From: Pezicula radicicola
Taxonomy: Eukaryota > Ascomycota > Leotiomycetes > Helotiales > Dermateaceae
Assembly: GCA_003008705.1 (NCBI GenBank)
Contig: PDUO01000004.1
Coordinates: 620,001 to 684,000, forward strand
Direction of reading: 5' to 3'
Length of the DNA stretch: 64,000 nucleotides
Below are positions 1-11,672 of this stretch, in pieces. Numbering within the stretch: position 1 is the stretch's first letter; every line of letters begins with the position of its first letter. Below the pieces are notes generated by a model. It saw only the letters and a program-made list of their open reading frames with translations, had not been told where the DNA came from and searched no databases. The position numbers and the translations under genes were made by a program.

Positions 1-634
1 GAGGCTGATTCAACATGGTAAGCGAGTTCCCTTACTATTGTCGCTATAGTATTGTTGATTTTAAGGACACTCGACGAGCTATAATGCTAGATATTATTAC
101 TAGTTAAGATGGACGTAGGCAATTGATATATGAAGAGGTAGGCGTGGACAAAGGTTTTTACAGTCTACAATTTTTCTTTCGAGGAAGTGAACAAAGAAAA
201 AGGGAAACCCTTCTCGAGAATCCACGGGTTAGCGAGCTTTGACTAGACAAGAAAGAGAGTGTTTACAACAAAATGCACGTATTTTTATCTAATTATTAAG
301 TGAAACAACGAAATTTCGCGAATTTCAGAATTGTAACTCTATATTAAAGTGTTTTCTAGCACCCGTTGAGTGTTTGTGCGTTGGCTTATCACTTACTCGT
401 ACCTTTGTGCCACTCGCAAATGATAGAACTTATTATACTCGATTTAAATACCCATATTTACTCTACCTAATATTGAGCGTTTCGCTATTGCAGAACCTGT
501 TCCATCTCATGTTCAAATTCAGACCTTGCCAGGGATTCGCTTTGGTCCACGAAGCGCGGTTGTGCCGCAAGAACAATAAAGACAGCCGCAATCCCCGCTC
601 AGATCTTCAAGTTGTCACTAAATAGGTAGAAACC
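1..634. other. Upstream intergenic region
   Basis: I see no gene here. The first 360 bases are AT-rich with no extended coding signal. The last part, from about 480, is less AT-rich and probably holds the promoter and 5' leader of the gene starting at 635. Confidence 0.5.
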
Positions 635-1186
635 ATGCCTCGCAACAAACCTCGTCTCCAGCTCGCTCTCTACTCGCGGCCGAGGCACCCTGGCACTTAC
701 CACTATGCACTCCTCGTATCTCCCAAAAGCGCCAAACAACAGCACGCCAAATCGGCGGCAAAACACCATGTCAAAAACACGCTTCAAAACGTCTCTGGCG
801 AGCTTACACAGCCTTGGCGCTACGAGCGCTATGCCATCTCGGATGTCCAGCTCGAACAACGTCTACTAGTCCGCATCGTCATTGCTAAAGTTACATCCCT
901 CGATGCGCTTGAAAGAATCCTTGAAGCAATCCCGGTTTACCAGACCGATGACCCAAATCAAGCGAAAGCACAACTGTTCAATTGTTTGACCTGGGTTCGA
1001 GCTGCCCTGGAGGAGCTGGGGAGACAGGGAGCCGTGTCTGAGTTGGGTGAGTGGGAGGAGATTCAGAAGAAAGCGTTGCAATACGTGGAGAGGAAGAGGG
1101 AGGTGGGGAGGTTGAGTGCGGGCTGGAAGGGGGAGGGGGGGGTGCCGATGTTGGATTTACTTACTGGGAGAGAGGTTGTTGAGTAG
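635..1186 (+). CDS. Conserved fungal protein, DUF6914-like
   Basis: This is an intronless frame of 183 residues. The ATG at 635 has a favourable AAACC context. The N-terminus (positive, then LQLALYSRPRHPGTYHYALLVSPK) resembles the opening of the fungal DUF6914 family, in which a short beta-strand and a YHWALI-type motif are followed by a helical C-terminal half; this assignment is from memory. There is no signal peptide or membrane segment, so the protein is probably soluble and intracellular. The C-terminal half has the pattern CLTWVRAALEELGRQG typical of that family. A run of ten G follows the stop codon. Biochemical function is unknown. It stands alone, with an AT-rich gene-poor stretch behind it. 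Confidence 0.7.
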   Translation: MPRNKPRLQLALYSRPRHPGTYHYALLVSPKSAKQQHAKSAAKHHVKNTLQNVSGELTQPWRYERYAISDVQLEQRLLVRIVIAKVTSLDALERILEAIPVYQTDDPNQAKAQLFNCLTWVRAALEELGRQGAVSELGEWEEIQKKALQYVERKREVGRLSAGWKGEGGVPMLDLLTGREVVE

Positions 1187-2761
1187 GGGGGGGGGTAAGA
1201 GTTTAGTGTGCGCTATAGGGTCCCATCATCTACTTCGTACTGCGAGATTTGTAAAGAACATTATGTCTACGTTTCTTGTAGAGAACTTTCTGAGCCTTTC
1301 TCCATGCGATAGATTAGAAAAAAGGTACTGGATTTAAAAACCTAGGAGCTTACCTTCAAGACCTACGCGTTTCCCTCTCTCCTATATTAACTATATAAAT
1401 AGTAAAGTTAAAGTAAATACTTAGCTTAGATTTATATAAAGTTTTATTTAGTCTAATAAGTTTTAAGACACTTTAAATTTATTTATAATACGCTAGATAG
1501 ACCTGACGGATTAGACTTGTTAGAACTTTTGTAAAATTACTCAATACTTATTAAAATAGTTGTAGATCGCTAAGAGTAGAAAGTAAAGAGAAGGATGTTG
1601 TTCTAAAGAAGCGTTTATAGGCGTTGAGGGTGTTATCATTCTCTAGGGTATTTACAATTGTAGTAGAGGATAATAATATAAGTAATAGTAGCTAGCAATT
1701 AGAGTATAGTTCTATCTTTATTATCTTATTAGATCTTATTTAAGACGATTTAGGAAGCGAGTGCCACAACCTGATATTCGAATCTCTAACGCTTCTACTA
1801 TAATAGTGGAGGATAATAACCATGCTAAAGACCAAAGGATGTAGTAGACTAGTAACGAGTTCAATTAAGGAGAAGTAAGTGGCTAAGTTGGGGCAGTTTG
1901 ACCCAGGAAGGTAAATGTTCAGAAGAGGCACTGTATATAAGAGGAAGTTTGTATTCCCTAATCGTAACTTATATCGCAGGGAGTGTGAACTCTTGAAAGC
2001 AAAGTCTATAAAACTCAGCAATCTCTACATCCGACTACCAATGCTAATCTGACCTAAATCAACTATTAACCATATACATACTGATGTGCGACTTTTGTGC
2101 TCGTCCAAAATCTATTATTACCAACATACCCCCAAACCCCATCAGGCAAAATGGCGCAAAAGATATTTACGAGTCAAGGCCATCTTCTTGGTTATTATCT
2201 CCTAAAGCTGTTGACGCCAGACTCGCTGGTAAATTGATCCTCGATTCCTATCAACTGGACTTCCAATCTTATGAGGAACCTTATAATTGCGTCTAGACGT
2301 ACGAGAATTGCTAATATTCTAGTTAATACGATGCCTGATTTGGGGGTAATCTACAATGATGGAATAGTAGTAACATCGTCACCTGGCGGTAGTAGATTGT
2401 CTGATGTCGGGGCTTAATGATTGCCTTATGTAAAGTCTTCTATTGTAGGTAGGATGTATAGACTATAAGAATGTTAGAGAAGCTAGGTACAGTATGGTTT
2501 GTATTAAGGAAAGATAAATACTAGACTAATAAAGATACTATCTTTTTTTAACTATAGTAGAAAGGTGGTATCTCTACTAGCAAAGATAGAAGTGGATAGA
2601 GAAGTTCAAGTCTCTACTATAATGTTAGAGTTGGATCTGATTAAACCCAGAGGAGAATCTGAAAGTTGGCAGAGATGTTGGAAGCGAACAGAGAAACCAG
2701 GGCCGCTGCTAGTGAAGCTGGAATGTGGTGGTAGGATTGACGACGGATGGAGAAGTTGAGG
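1187..2761. other. AT-rich gene-poor stretch
   Basis: The sequence is strongly AT-rich with many stops in all frames. Short open frames exist but none shows recognisable protein character. It ends at a MITE copy. Confidence 0.5.
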
Positions 2762-2890
2762 TACCGTGCGAATTAGTTTATAAGATATTATTTTAATTCG
2801 GACAAGTAGGTTACCCAAATCAAGTGAGTTACCCAAATCAAGTGAGTTACCTAAGACAAAATGATCTCTTATAAGCCAATTTATACGGTA
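2762..2890. mobile_element. MITE copy 1 (TA-flanked, terminal inverted repeats)
   Basis: The element is about 129 bp including a TA at each end. The left end reads CCGTGCGAATTAGTTTATAAG after TA. The right end, on the opposite strand, reads CCGTATAAATTGGCTTATAAG. Inside are two direct copies of GTTACCCAAATCAAGTGA. Copies with the same ends occur at 21784, 55944 and 62027. The size, the TA flanks and the absence of coding capacity fit a Tc1/mariner-type MITE. Confidence 0.8.
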
Positions 2891-4164
2891 CAGAGACAAT
2901 AGAACTAGGCGGAGAAATCGTACGCACCTGGCAACGCTAAACATGGATGATCATGCGTTTCAGTCTTAACTCGAGGCCTTACAGGAAAAGTGAAGTTGTC
3001 TTAAAAGACTATCTTGTAAAAGAGAATGATGAAGGAGGAGGTGTTCAAGTAATAGCCTGCGACCATAAATTTGCCGGATAGCTGTTGAAGTGTTGTTGGG
3101 AAGGTCGCGTAACACATTAGGAAGGTAAGCGACTGCAGAACTACCATTCGAGTATTCTGCACGAAAGCAGTGAAGATTGGTCTCTTCTACTGCCTTTGAT
3201 TGTTTCTGTGCTTGTTTCATTGGGGTTGCTAAGACTGTGACTGTAATATAAGGTATGTAAATGGCAGAATTATTGCGAAGACGAGGGATGACATCTGCCC
3301 AAACCGAGCCTCCACGCAGTAGCAACTACCTTTGCTAATTACGGAAATACTACAGTGGTCTTTTTATAGCTTTGTGAAGAGCCACAGGTACAAGTCTATT
3401 GTAACGACTACGAATGCCATCTGCCCAAATCGGCACGTCACCACCCAGTAACCATAACTTCTGCTGATAGAGAAGGAACCTTGGTAGTCTTTATACACAC
3501 TTGCAACAAGCAGAAGAGAGAGTGCTGAAGGGCCAAAGAAACTATAGCACCAGTCCAAGTTGTGGCGAGCTATATGGCTGTTGTCATAGCATTATATCTC
3601 TACAACTAAGACTAGAAGACATGCTATCAATTGACTGCAATTATGGGCGAGAGAAGACGACGGACAGACTCCTGTGTGTGGTCGTGTTCTTGCAGTTGTA
3701 GGTACCGACAAGTTGGAATCAGATCGCCATGTTTGTTGGATTTTTTGAGTTTCTAACCAAGTTCTTGGATCTCGTGAGGCAATCTTTTCCGAGAGGCAGG
3801 TTGAGATACATGCATGTATTGCAATTTGTCGTTATGACTTGCGTGAGCGGTGTGCAGAAGCATATGGATGGTTAATTCAAGGTCGGAATTGGAGTTGGCG
3901 GTTGAATTTGTGTCAGTGTTATGGTCAAAAGAAACTAAAGGAGTAGGAAGACTTACTATTAGATTCTCAGGTCATCCAGAAAAAAGGATGGATGTGATGG
4001 GGTGAAATTAACAAGACATGAAAATACCCTTGTTCAATCTAACTGGAGCTTCTGAGTGATATGTATAAGGTATACAAATTATACTTCTAGCGGATTATTA
4101 ATTATCTAATATACATACTAGCTGGAAAGTTTTAAATGCCATTTCCCTATCGGCTCAAAAGCAA
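2891..4164. other. Gene-poor stretch with an internal tandem repeat
   Basis: No gene is supported here. The notable structure is the diverged tandem repeat at 3265-3500, listed separately. The rest is mixed or AT-rich sequence leading to the 3' end of the reductase gene. Confidence 0.5.
3265..3500. repeat. Diverged tandem duplication, unit about 138 bp
   Basis: Two units share an ordered set of matches. The first (about 3268-3365) contains CATCTGCCCAAACCGAGC followed by CACGCAGTAGCAACTACCTT and TGGTCTTTTTA. The second (about 3405-3500) contains CATCTGCCCAAATCGGCAC followed by CACCCAGTAACCATAACTT and TGGTAGTCTTTA. On the minus strand both units can be read in the same relative frame with a shared RFGQM motif, so they may be a decayed coding repeat. 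Confidence 0.6.
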
Positions 4165-5201
4165 TTATATGATTCCCGGAATAACAGCCTTCTTCCCACC
4201 AATCCTTTCCTTTCCAAACCTCTCAATATACCACTGCTTTCCCGAAATAGCACGCGGTAGCATTGTCGCTATCTCGTTAATTACAAAGTTCCTGGCAGGG
4301 ACACATGCCATTCCACACATTAAGTAGAATCCAAACCATTCTATCCACTCGAAGAAATAGTGTGGGTACAGCACATAATTGAACAAGCCATTTTGAGGGA
4401 TCATGTAGACCTTGTCTACCCCCTTCTTTTGTTTTTTCTTCTCTCCTTTCTCTGGCTGCACCCCATCCTCTTTCTCACTACGAGCAACCTGCTCGTTTTG
4501 CTCAGTTTCTCCGTCTTTTTCAGCTTCAAGACGGGCTTGATTGCGAGCTGCAGCTCTTCGAATCTCGCGAAGTTCATCGTCGTGGAAGAGGTTTCCTAGA
4601 AATCCGAGAACAAATACCATCAGTCCCAACTGCATGCGTGCACCATGCTTATAGTTTGCCTCAGCCTGCCATTCAGCTCTGGTCCTTGGTCCGTAACCAC
4701 CCAACCAGCCTCCAAGACTCAACCCATTGCTCAATTGGAACAAGAAAGCAAAGGCCCAAACGTGCGGACCTATTGGAGATATGCTTGGGGCGATTAAGGG
4801 TGCAATTATGGCTCGATTGAGATAATGGAAAACGTAGAGGGTCGCTAAGACCTTGCTTTCCAATGGCAGCGAGAGAGAAGTGGAGGCTGGGAGAGTCGAG
4901 AGGATGTAGAGGAGCGTGAGGGGTCCGGGGAGCTCCATTGTTATCCAAGCTATTCGACCGGGAATGTTGAAATGGGACGAGGAGGACGTCTTGCCCATGG
5001 TGTATATTTTGCGGTTTATGTAGGGCGAGTATTGGAGGAGTGTTACCTGTTCCATGGGTCGTTAGTCTCTAGAATACAAAAGTGGCTGTCCTTTGAAATT
5101 GGCGTCGGATGTTTCTTTACCAAGGGGAAGAACTGCCAAAGCCAGACTACAAATTCCCAATTATGTCTCGAGGGAGGAAGCCAATTCTGAAGGAGAGCCA
5201 T
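4165..5201 (-). CDS. Steroid 5-alpha-reductase family protein (3-oxo-5-alpha-steroid 4-dehydrogenase-like)
   Basis: This is a two-exon gene with exons 5201-5121 and 5046-4165. The 74-nt intron has GTAAAG and AACAG ends and is phase 0. It encodes 320 residues, slightly longer than typical family members. Members are integral membrane enzymes that reduce enone double bonds of steroid or lipid substrates with NADPH. Recognisable elements are WITMELP (family Glu-Leu-Pro motif) near residue 58, FHYLNRA with the conserved Tyr, and near the C-terminus PQNGLFNYVLYPHYFFEW, the Asn/His/Tyr-rich NADPH-binding part. Several hydrophobic helices are visible. A charged Lys/Glu-rich insert (residues about 195-240) separates the last membrane segments. 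The first exon supplies MALLQNWLPPSRHNW, which the longest single-frame reading would miss. The gene is divergent from the gene at 5556. The native substrate is unknown. Confidence 0.88.
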
Positions 5202-5555
5202 GGTTGTAGATGGGTGTGTCTCTTCTTCAATTGGGGTATATAGGTATATCGAATTGCTCTCGAAGTGGTCTCCGTGGAGAGACAATTGGAATATGGTGAT
5301 GTCACGTCAAGTGAAACAAATTGACTTTAGCTTTGGAGCTACGGTAATCTACAGCAAACAAACAATAGCCCGAGGGACAGCCTTGTCGTGAGGCCCATCA
5401 GCCTCGCCTTGGCAGAATCCGCCACCTCCCTCTCTTCCCCCCCCCATTCCTTCCCAGCACCGACCCTATCAGATTATCAGATTATAAATGCCTACGCTTG
5501 ACGCTCTCCTTCTCTCTTCATCTTTCTCAATACTGTACTCTTCAATAGCTTCTTC
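5202..5555. promoter_or_regulatory. Bidirectional promoter between the reductase and POF1-like genes
   Basis: This 354-bp spacer separates two divergent start codons. It contains a pyrimidine-rich stretch with a C-run (about 5400-5450) and a TATAAATG-like sequence near 5483 on the plus side. No specific operator is recognisable. Confidence 0.5.
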
Positions 5556-6566
5556 TTGGTTCCTATGCTCCGTACTCCATACTCTTTAACAAAATTCGGG
5601 CACATTTATTCGTCCAAGTTCTTTCGAAACCACTATTGGTACAACGCAAGAGGTATATCCTTTGCCAAGTCGAAAGACAGAGGTGCAATGTCTTCTTCAG
5701 AGGACCAGGCCCTAGCAGAGTCCACTGCTAAATTGGGAGAGTTAAGTCTGAAGCCAGGAGCCATTGCATCGTTCATTGCCTCTCCCGAAAGCTTCACCAT
5801 TATCTCCACTATCGGGCCCTCTTCCAAGACACGGATTAAAAAGCTCTATATCCTGGACTCTTCCTTCAACCCCCCAACACTTGCCCATAAGCACATCGCG
5901 AAGAGCGCATATCTATATGATGATCCAACTATAGAGATGAGGGAGAAGAGATTACTCCTCCTCCTTGCAATTCAGAACGCAGATAAACCAGCCCAGCCAG
6001 CTTCCTTCGAGCAGAGGTTGACTATGATGGGGATCTTCGCAAGTGAGATTTTTTCAGGGCTCGGAGACCTACCTGATACTGGAATCGACATTGGTCTTAC
6101 GAAACTTCCCTATTTCCACTCCAAGGCTGTGGCAATTGAAGAAAGCGGTCTCTATGATTCCAGTGAGCCGGTCAGACAGGTCTACCTAACCGGCTACGAT
6201 ACACTGGTTCGGATTCTGAATCCCGAATACTACCCACCCTTGAAGGACCTCACTCCTCTCGAGCCCTTTTTCTCAAAACATCAATTGTTAGTCCAATATC
6301 GCCCAGATGACAAATGGGGTAGTATACAGGAGCAAAATGAGTTTTTGAAACCTTTAAGAAGGGGTGACTTGGAAAGAATTGGAGGTAAGAGGGAATGGGG
6401 AGATCGGATCGAACTAGGAGGTGGAGATTTTGAGGGTGCGAGAGTGGTGAGTAGTACGAAGGTTCGACAGGCGGTAAAGAAGGGCGATAAGGTTGCGCTA
6501 AGTGGACTGGTTACGGATAAGGTAGCTGATTATATCTTAAAGGAAAAGTTGTACCTGGAGGAATGA
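5556..6566 (+). CDS. POF1/NMNAT-like nicotinamide-nucleotide adenylyltransferase
   Basis: This is an intronless frame of 336 residues. Nucleotidyltransferase motifs are clear. LDSSFNPPTLAHKH around residue 100 is the (S/T)xFNPxHxGH-type phosphate-binding motif. SSTKVRQAV around residue 298 is the ISSTxxR motif. The layout and spacing match the fungal Pof1 group, which relates to NMN adenylyltransferases of NAD synthesis. The second conserved His of the motif is present in LAHKH. Two start sites are possible: ATG 5556, and ATG 5688 (MSSSEDQ). The first 44 residues are basic, hydroxylated and low in acidic residues, as in a mitochondrial presequence, but they could also be 5' leader. The family's usual length fits the shorter start better. 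It could instead be a general cytidylyltransferase-like protein. Confidence 0.82.
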   Translation: MVPMLRTPYSLTKFGHIYSSKFFRNHYWYNARGISFAKSKDRGAMSSSEDQALAESTAKLGELSLKPGAIASFIASPESFTIISTIGPSSKTRIKKLYILDSSFNPPTLAHKHIAKSAYLYDDPTIEMREKRLLLLLAIQNADKPAQPASFEQRLTMMGIFASEIFSGLGDLPDTGIDIGLTKLPYFHSKAVAIEESGLYDSSEPVRQVYLTGYDTLVRILNPEYYPPLKDLTPLEPFFSKHQLLVQYRPDDKWGSIQEQNEFLKPLRRGDLERIGGKREWGDRIELGGGDFEGARVVSSTKVRQAVKKGDKVALSGLVTDKVADYILKEKLYLEE

Positions 6567-9272
6567 GCTCTTGGATAGCAAGGTTATAGGTTGACTTTAG
6601 AAGTGAAATAGAAGGCGAGATAATTGAGAGTATACATATGATTAATGATGAGACAGTCGAACAAAGTAATAATTGAATGACTAGTATGAGAGGGCCGGTG
6701 TAAATTGGTAAGCTTCATGTTAAGTGCTGACATGTGTGACCGTTTTAAGGGATGTGATGGTTTAAGCGAAAGGGCATTGTAGCCTGATCCCGTTGATACT
6801 AAAGTAAGTTTGACCTCTGAATGGATCTGTAGTCTTGAAATTTCACTAGGTAGCTATAACGATATTCCATTGCCTTATAGCCTGTTTTGGCCCACAGAAA
6901 GCCTTGAGAAAGCCTCTTCGCTGTTGATTCACCCATCTTCCTTACTGTGTTCTGAAATAACGGGAGCCGGGTAACTTCATACCCGTTTCCCACAGGATGT
7001 ATAGATTCATCCATTTCGAGGTCTGATGACAACGTCAGACTGTAGAAGTACCGAAGTTAGCAAGATCACTATATGATGAGGCTACCAATACTTCTTCTAC
7101 AGAGCTTCGTTAAGCGAGGAAGTTCCCTTAGGACGAACTAAAACTCGAGGCGAGCAAACACCTATGATACCCGATTGGACACTAATTTCGAACAACCGTT
7201 GAACAACGAAAAGTGCTCAACGGCATAATGTAGCAGAATTGAAAACTATCAGTCTCAAATATCGATTTCCTAGGCTATTCGAGAAGCCAAAGCATTTTCG
7301 CTGGCTCGGGTGAGATTGGGATGCAGCATGCATAGCTGCCCAACGTCTGTGTCCTTTTGTTGGGGAAAGGACTTGGGCCGCGGCAAAGTACATGAGTATA
7401 AGACATGTTAAAAGATCTAAGAATCCGCCTATCTCTCCTTCTACCCAAAATCTGTTGTTATTTCATGCAGACTTTGTTTGCCTTGGGTTAACAGTCAGTG
7501 ATGCCTGGAGCTTGCTGCCTTCGAAATGCGAACCGAGGCCGCTGCAGATGGAATTTAGCGAGCAATGAGCATCAATTTGATTGGGAGCCCTCGACCGCAC
7601 TCCATCTCCCAACATTATCACTGAACTCGGTGCGAGCAAGAGTACACTCCTGCTATTCGACCAGAATTTACTGCCATTAAAGCTCTTATCTCAGGCAGAA
7701 ACGCTAATCTCTCCCAGAACCGCTTCTTCTGCTTTTACCCACGTCGAGGGCGATTGTAACCGGGGGATTCCGCCAGACGCTTTCGGTCTCTTCGCCCTTC
7801 AACGCACACATGATCCTTCGACCATGGTGCCCTCAAGCCTTGGTAACAGCACTGCCACAACAAGATATGAACGATTGGCAGTAATTGGCATGAATCGCGG
7901 GAAAATGCCTCAAAACTCATGAGGCTCTTCGACAGCCTCATTCTCATCAGGTAGCCAAAGCGGCGACGAGGCAACCAGCTTCTAAAAAGGCAACCAGCTA
8001 CCCCCGCACCTTCTTTCGCCAGCACCGCACCATAGAAGTTCCACGACTCCAGCAGAGCAGCACGTAGTGACCAATGGTCCCTGGCCACAGTATCTACCGT
8101 TTTCATGCAAGGATCGAAGATCGAAACTGAAACCACGACGAGGGCCGCAAGGAACAGGAACATGTGCGGCCTCCTCTTGTCACGGGAAAGACATGCTTCA
8201 CCGACGACGCTTGAGCTTGAGCAACAGCCTCTTCGCCCGAGAAGACTTCCCGAGGGCACCTGTTTGTACTGGGACGCAGTTGCGACGCGACGTTCTCACC
8301 GAGTCTTTCCTGACCGCTCTATAATGATTGGTTCATCCCATAACCACGACTCTCAATGGCCCACAGCGGTTCAACCTGACAGTATGCCTTACCTCTGGCG
8401 ACCTATATCTTTCGATATGAGCCTTGGTCCGCCTCAACGAGGCTATCAGGCAGATTTTGAGCGGTAGGCTGTGTTCAAGATGCTGGCTCTAGCTTGCCCG
8501 AGGTAGGTCTCGTGGATTGCACCTCCAAGTTATCTCTGCAGACCGCTCAAAGTGCAGTTCAAGGCTGCTAAGGCACGTTTGTTGCCTTTACTTGTTTGAT
8601 CCATTCAGAGACGGCCGCGTTCTCTTGTATACATGTATATTTCGGTGTCTAGGATCGCTCAAGCGTTGTTGAAGCACTCTAAGAGGTCGATTAGGAACGT
8701 TCCAGGATAGGAATTGCATTCCGGGTGTATCGGGGATTGGCTCGTGAAGCAGTTTAAAAAGTGAGGCTTCTAAAATTCGCGGCCAGTGAAGCTAGATTGT
8801 GTTGATTCGGATTTGCAACAAAGTCGATTCTCTTTCGGCAACGAATCGCTTTCATAACTCAATGTCGCCCTAGCACGAACTAAAAGTTCCGGACCTCATC
8901 CTCTCTAAACCTTGCTGCAGATTGCCCAAGCTCCTGTGACACATCAGCAGTGTAGCCCTGGAATACAAAAAGCAATGTTATACAATAAGTAGTGAGCCTG
9001 TCTGCAGTACCCAGCTATTATATTATTACATTTTTCTTATATCACTCCCTCGCCCATCACTTTCCTTTTCAGAGTAGTTGGTATTCTGTTTTCATCACTT
9101 TCACTTCCACATGCTCAATAATTACTTTCTTAGCACGCCCAACGCTCGTGTAAGTAATTTCTTGACCTTACCTTAGTGCAAGTGCCAGATCCTAACTCGT
9201 CTTGTTTCAGGATCTCGTTGCTCCTTTCCACTCAATTCTAAAGCACAAGCGACGGCACCACATCGCGTTTGA
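6567..9272. other. 2.7 kb without a supported gene
   Basis: Open frames occur at 7735-8259 (minus) and 8105-8467 (plus), but neither shows a recognisable domain, signal peptide or exon structure. The last 200 bases are the leader of the zinc-finger gene and contain a likely 5' leader intron at 9150-9210 (GTAAGT donor, CCTAAC branch, TTTCAG acceptor). Confidence 0.5.
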
Positions 9273-10554
9273 ATGGATCAAGACCAACGCCACCGTAAAT
9301 ATTACCAACAATATCCTGCGATACCTGCAGCCCCGGAACAGGATATGCGCCAGGCCGCAGGTCTGACAGTGATTGGCGGCGTTTCCATGGGGAGAAACAA
9401 TTCTGCAACTAGCTTCAATAGCAGCACTGGGTACTCAGAAAATACTCAATATTCTGACTCGCCATCAACCACTGGGAATGAAGAGTATGGAAGCAATTTC
9501 TACACACACCACGCCGAACCACTAAGTTCTCCTTATGCGCATGGCATTTCCACGAATACTGTTCCCCGCAGCTACGACCAATTTTCAAGCTATGAAATAC
9601 ACTGCAGCGAAAACCTGACTCCAACTTACCAGCAAGAGCTAGCTTATGAGGAGCCAGCGACGACCGTTAAGCCGACCCCCAGAGCTCTTGACTGGATACC
9701 GGAAACACAATTGTGGAGACTATATGAAGTCGTTGTCAGAGACAAGAAGGTCTCGCATCTGGCTCTTCTCCCAGATTATGAGCCAACAAACCAGACTCCT
9801 CCAAAAGTATATCTTGACCAGCAAAGGTAGGCACTCCCAATGGCTCGCATTTTCCTGTGCTGACAAGCTCAGGGACAATGACGGTTATCACTGCTTGTTC
9901 CCCGGTGGCTGCAGGGGGAAACAAAATGTTTTCAAGAGACCAGCAGATTTAGATCGACACCAAATCCAAGTCCATGCGAAAGATACCCAAAAAGCCAAAT
10001 TCTATTGCACCTATAAACGTTGCGAAAGGTCGAAGAGCGAGGGAACAAAGCCATTCTTTAGGAAGGATCACTACAGGGACCATCTTAGGGACTTTCACAA
10101 AGAGGACCTTTTTGGTAAAAAGTTCGCAGATGCTGAAGCGAAACAGAAGTGGTTAGAGGAGAGAAAGTACGATTTCAGTTGGTGGCGTTGCGGCAAATGT
10201 CTCGAGAAGACTCAGGTTTCAAGGGACAGATACACATGCAAGAGTTGCAATCTTCGCTGTGAAGAAGACCGAGTTTTGATTCGAAGGCGGCTAGCAGAAG
10301 AGGGCTCTTCTCAGCAGGAGAGCTCCCAATATCCAGCGAGTTACGAGAATAATACTACTCCATCCCAGGCCTATCCGACCTATGCCGCGAGCTGCCTAAT
10401 GTGCCAGGGGCAAGGCTACATAAAGGACATGTATGGAGGATGGCTTGAATGTTCCGTCTGTAGGCCAGTTCCTTCTCTAGAAATCCCCAATGCTGGAAAC
10501 GACAGGTATGGCTATAGCAATTCGGACTCTGGTAGCGGCCAGGGCTGGCAGTAA
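9273..10554 (+). CDS. C2H2-type zinc-finger protein
   Basis: There are two exons (9273-9826 and 9873-10554). The 46-nt intron starts GTAGGC, has a GCTGAC branch and ends CTCAG, giving 411 residues. The first 180 residues are Ser/Tyr/Gln-rich and look disordered. Two C2H2-like fingers follow (C192, C198, H214, H219; C230, C235, H255, H260). Then comes a WWRCGKC...CKSC four-Cys cluster, and last a C359/C362...C378/C381 knuckle. The spacing (C-x4/5-C) is wider than a classical finger but is seen in a large family of uncharacterised fungal nuclear proteins. A transcription or DNA-binding role is likely but not shown. A probable leader intron lies at 9150-9210. No specific DNA target can be read from the sequence. 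Confidence 0.85.
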
Positions 10555-11672
10555 GAGATGGCTCCATCATATGGAGTACAAGACGACCTATGAAACTCGT
10601 GGTAATTTCTATTGGATTTTGAAACCAAGACGTCGAATGGGACTCTTTGCATGGCAGTTTCTTTTCATTTTTGATGACGATCCCCCCCCCTTTGCTCAAG
10701 CATTGTGGTCGTTTCGGTGTTCTTAGGTAGCATGGCGTCCGTTAGTTCTTGTGGTGTTTTGCTTAAGGATGGTATAGATCGGGCATAGAGTGGAGGATAT
10801 TATTTCATTATTGAGTTGGTGGCTGCAGCCTTTTTTTGTAGAACAATTCTGTTTTGGAAAGTTTATGCGGGTTTGGGTTTTGGGGACTTGGGGAATGGAA
10901 AGACATGATATGGGTGGCATCTTGAGAGCAATGCAGCCAACAGATGACGGATAAACAGCCCGGATCCTGGTATGAGTCTCATTGCAAGTTATATACTTCG
11001 TAAATATAGACTTATTATTCACAAAGTTGTCGGGGACTCGGGTTTCCTTTGTGTAAGATAGGTAGGTAGGTAAGATACTGTAGAGTTGACTCTCAGTGTT
11101 CATATTATGTAAGCCACATTCTGTGCGCGCGGGTGGCTTGACTGGAACTTGGAACCTGAACTCTAATATGCACGTGAGCGGTGTGGCTGCATGCGGCAAG
11201 AAAGCCAATTCGAGAGAATCGATCGAGAGCTTCGAGACACACCCTGGTGCCCTCAGTTTCGCCGACGGAAAATGAGGGCCCGGCCGACTTACGGAGTGTC
11301 TGAGCTGCGAAAGCGGGGAAAGCAAGAGAAACCTGAGCTGTGACTGATCATGGGAGGAAGCTCAAACCCTCAAAACCGAGAAAAGAGGCTGAATTGATTT
11401 CATCCTCTCCTCAAAACCAAGTGCGAGCCTACTTGTAGCTGCAGCCTCTCCAATTGTCAAAGGTCAACCAAAGCAACACGGCACCACCCACCTACTTGCC
11501 GTACACAACTACCTTTTGCAGCTATCAAACTTGCACTTTCTCCGAGCACAACCGCGGAATTTAGCGGCTATCAAAATCCAGAGTAGTTGAGCCAACCAAG
11601 CCAGCAAGCACGCACACACCGACGGCAGGGCCAGTAGCTTTTAGGTGCTTTCACAGATAGCTAGCCGCCACC
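10555..11672. other. Intergenic stretch, 1.1 kb
   Basis: It holds the 3' region of the zinc-finger gene and the leader of the isocitrate dehydrogenase gene. A 200-codon open frame on the minus strand (11325-10723) lacks recognisable protein features and is treated as chance. The ATG at 11673 is preceded by a good GCCGCCACC context. Confidence 0.55.

Noticed and set aside
7735..8467. Overlapping open frames on both strands
   Set aside because: Neither frame shows recognisable motifs, and both cannot be real over the same stretch. No convincing introns connect them to anything.
10723..11325. A 200-codon minus-strand open frame
   Set aside because: Composition is not protein-like (Cys, Pro and Thr scattered, no ordered blocks). 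It overlaps the promoter and leader of the isocitrate dehydrogenase gene, and no family is recognised.
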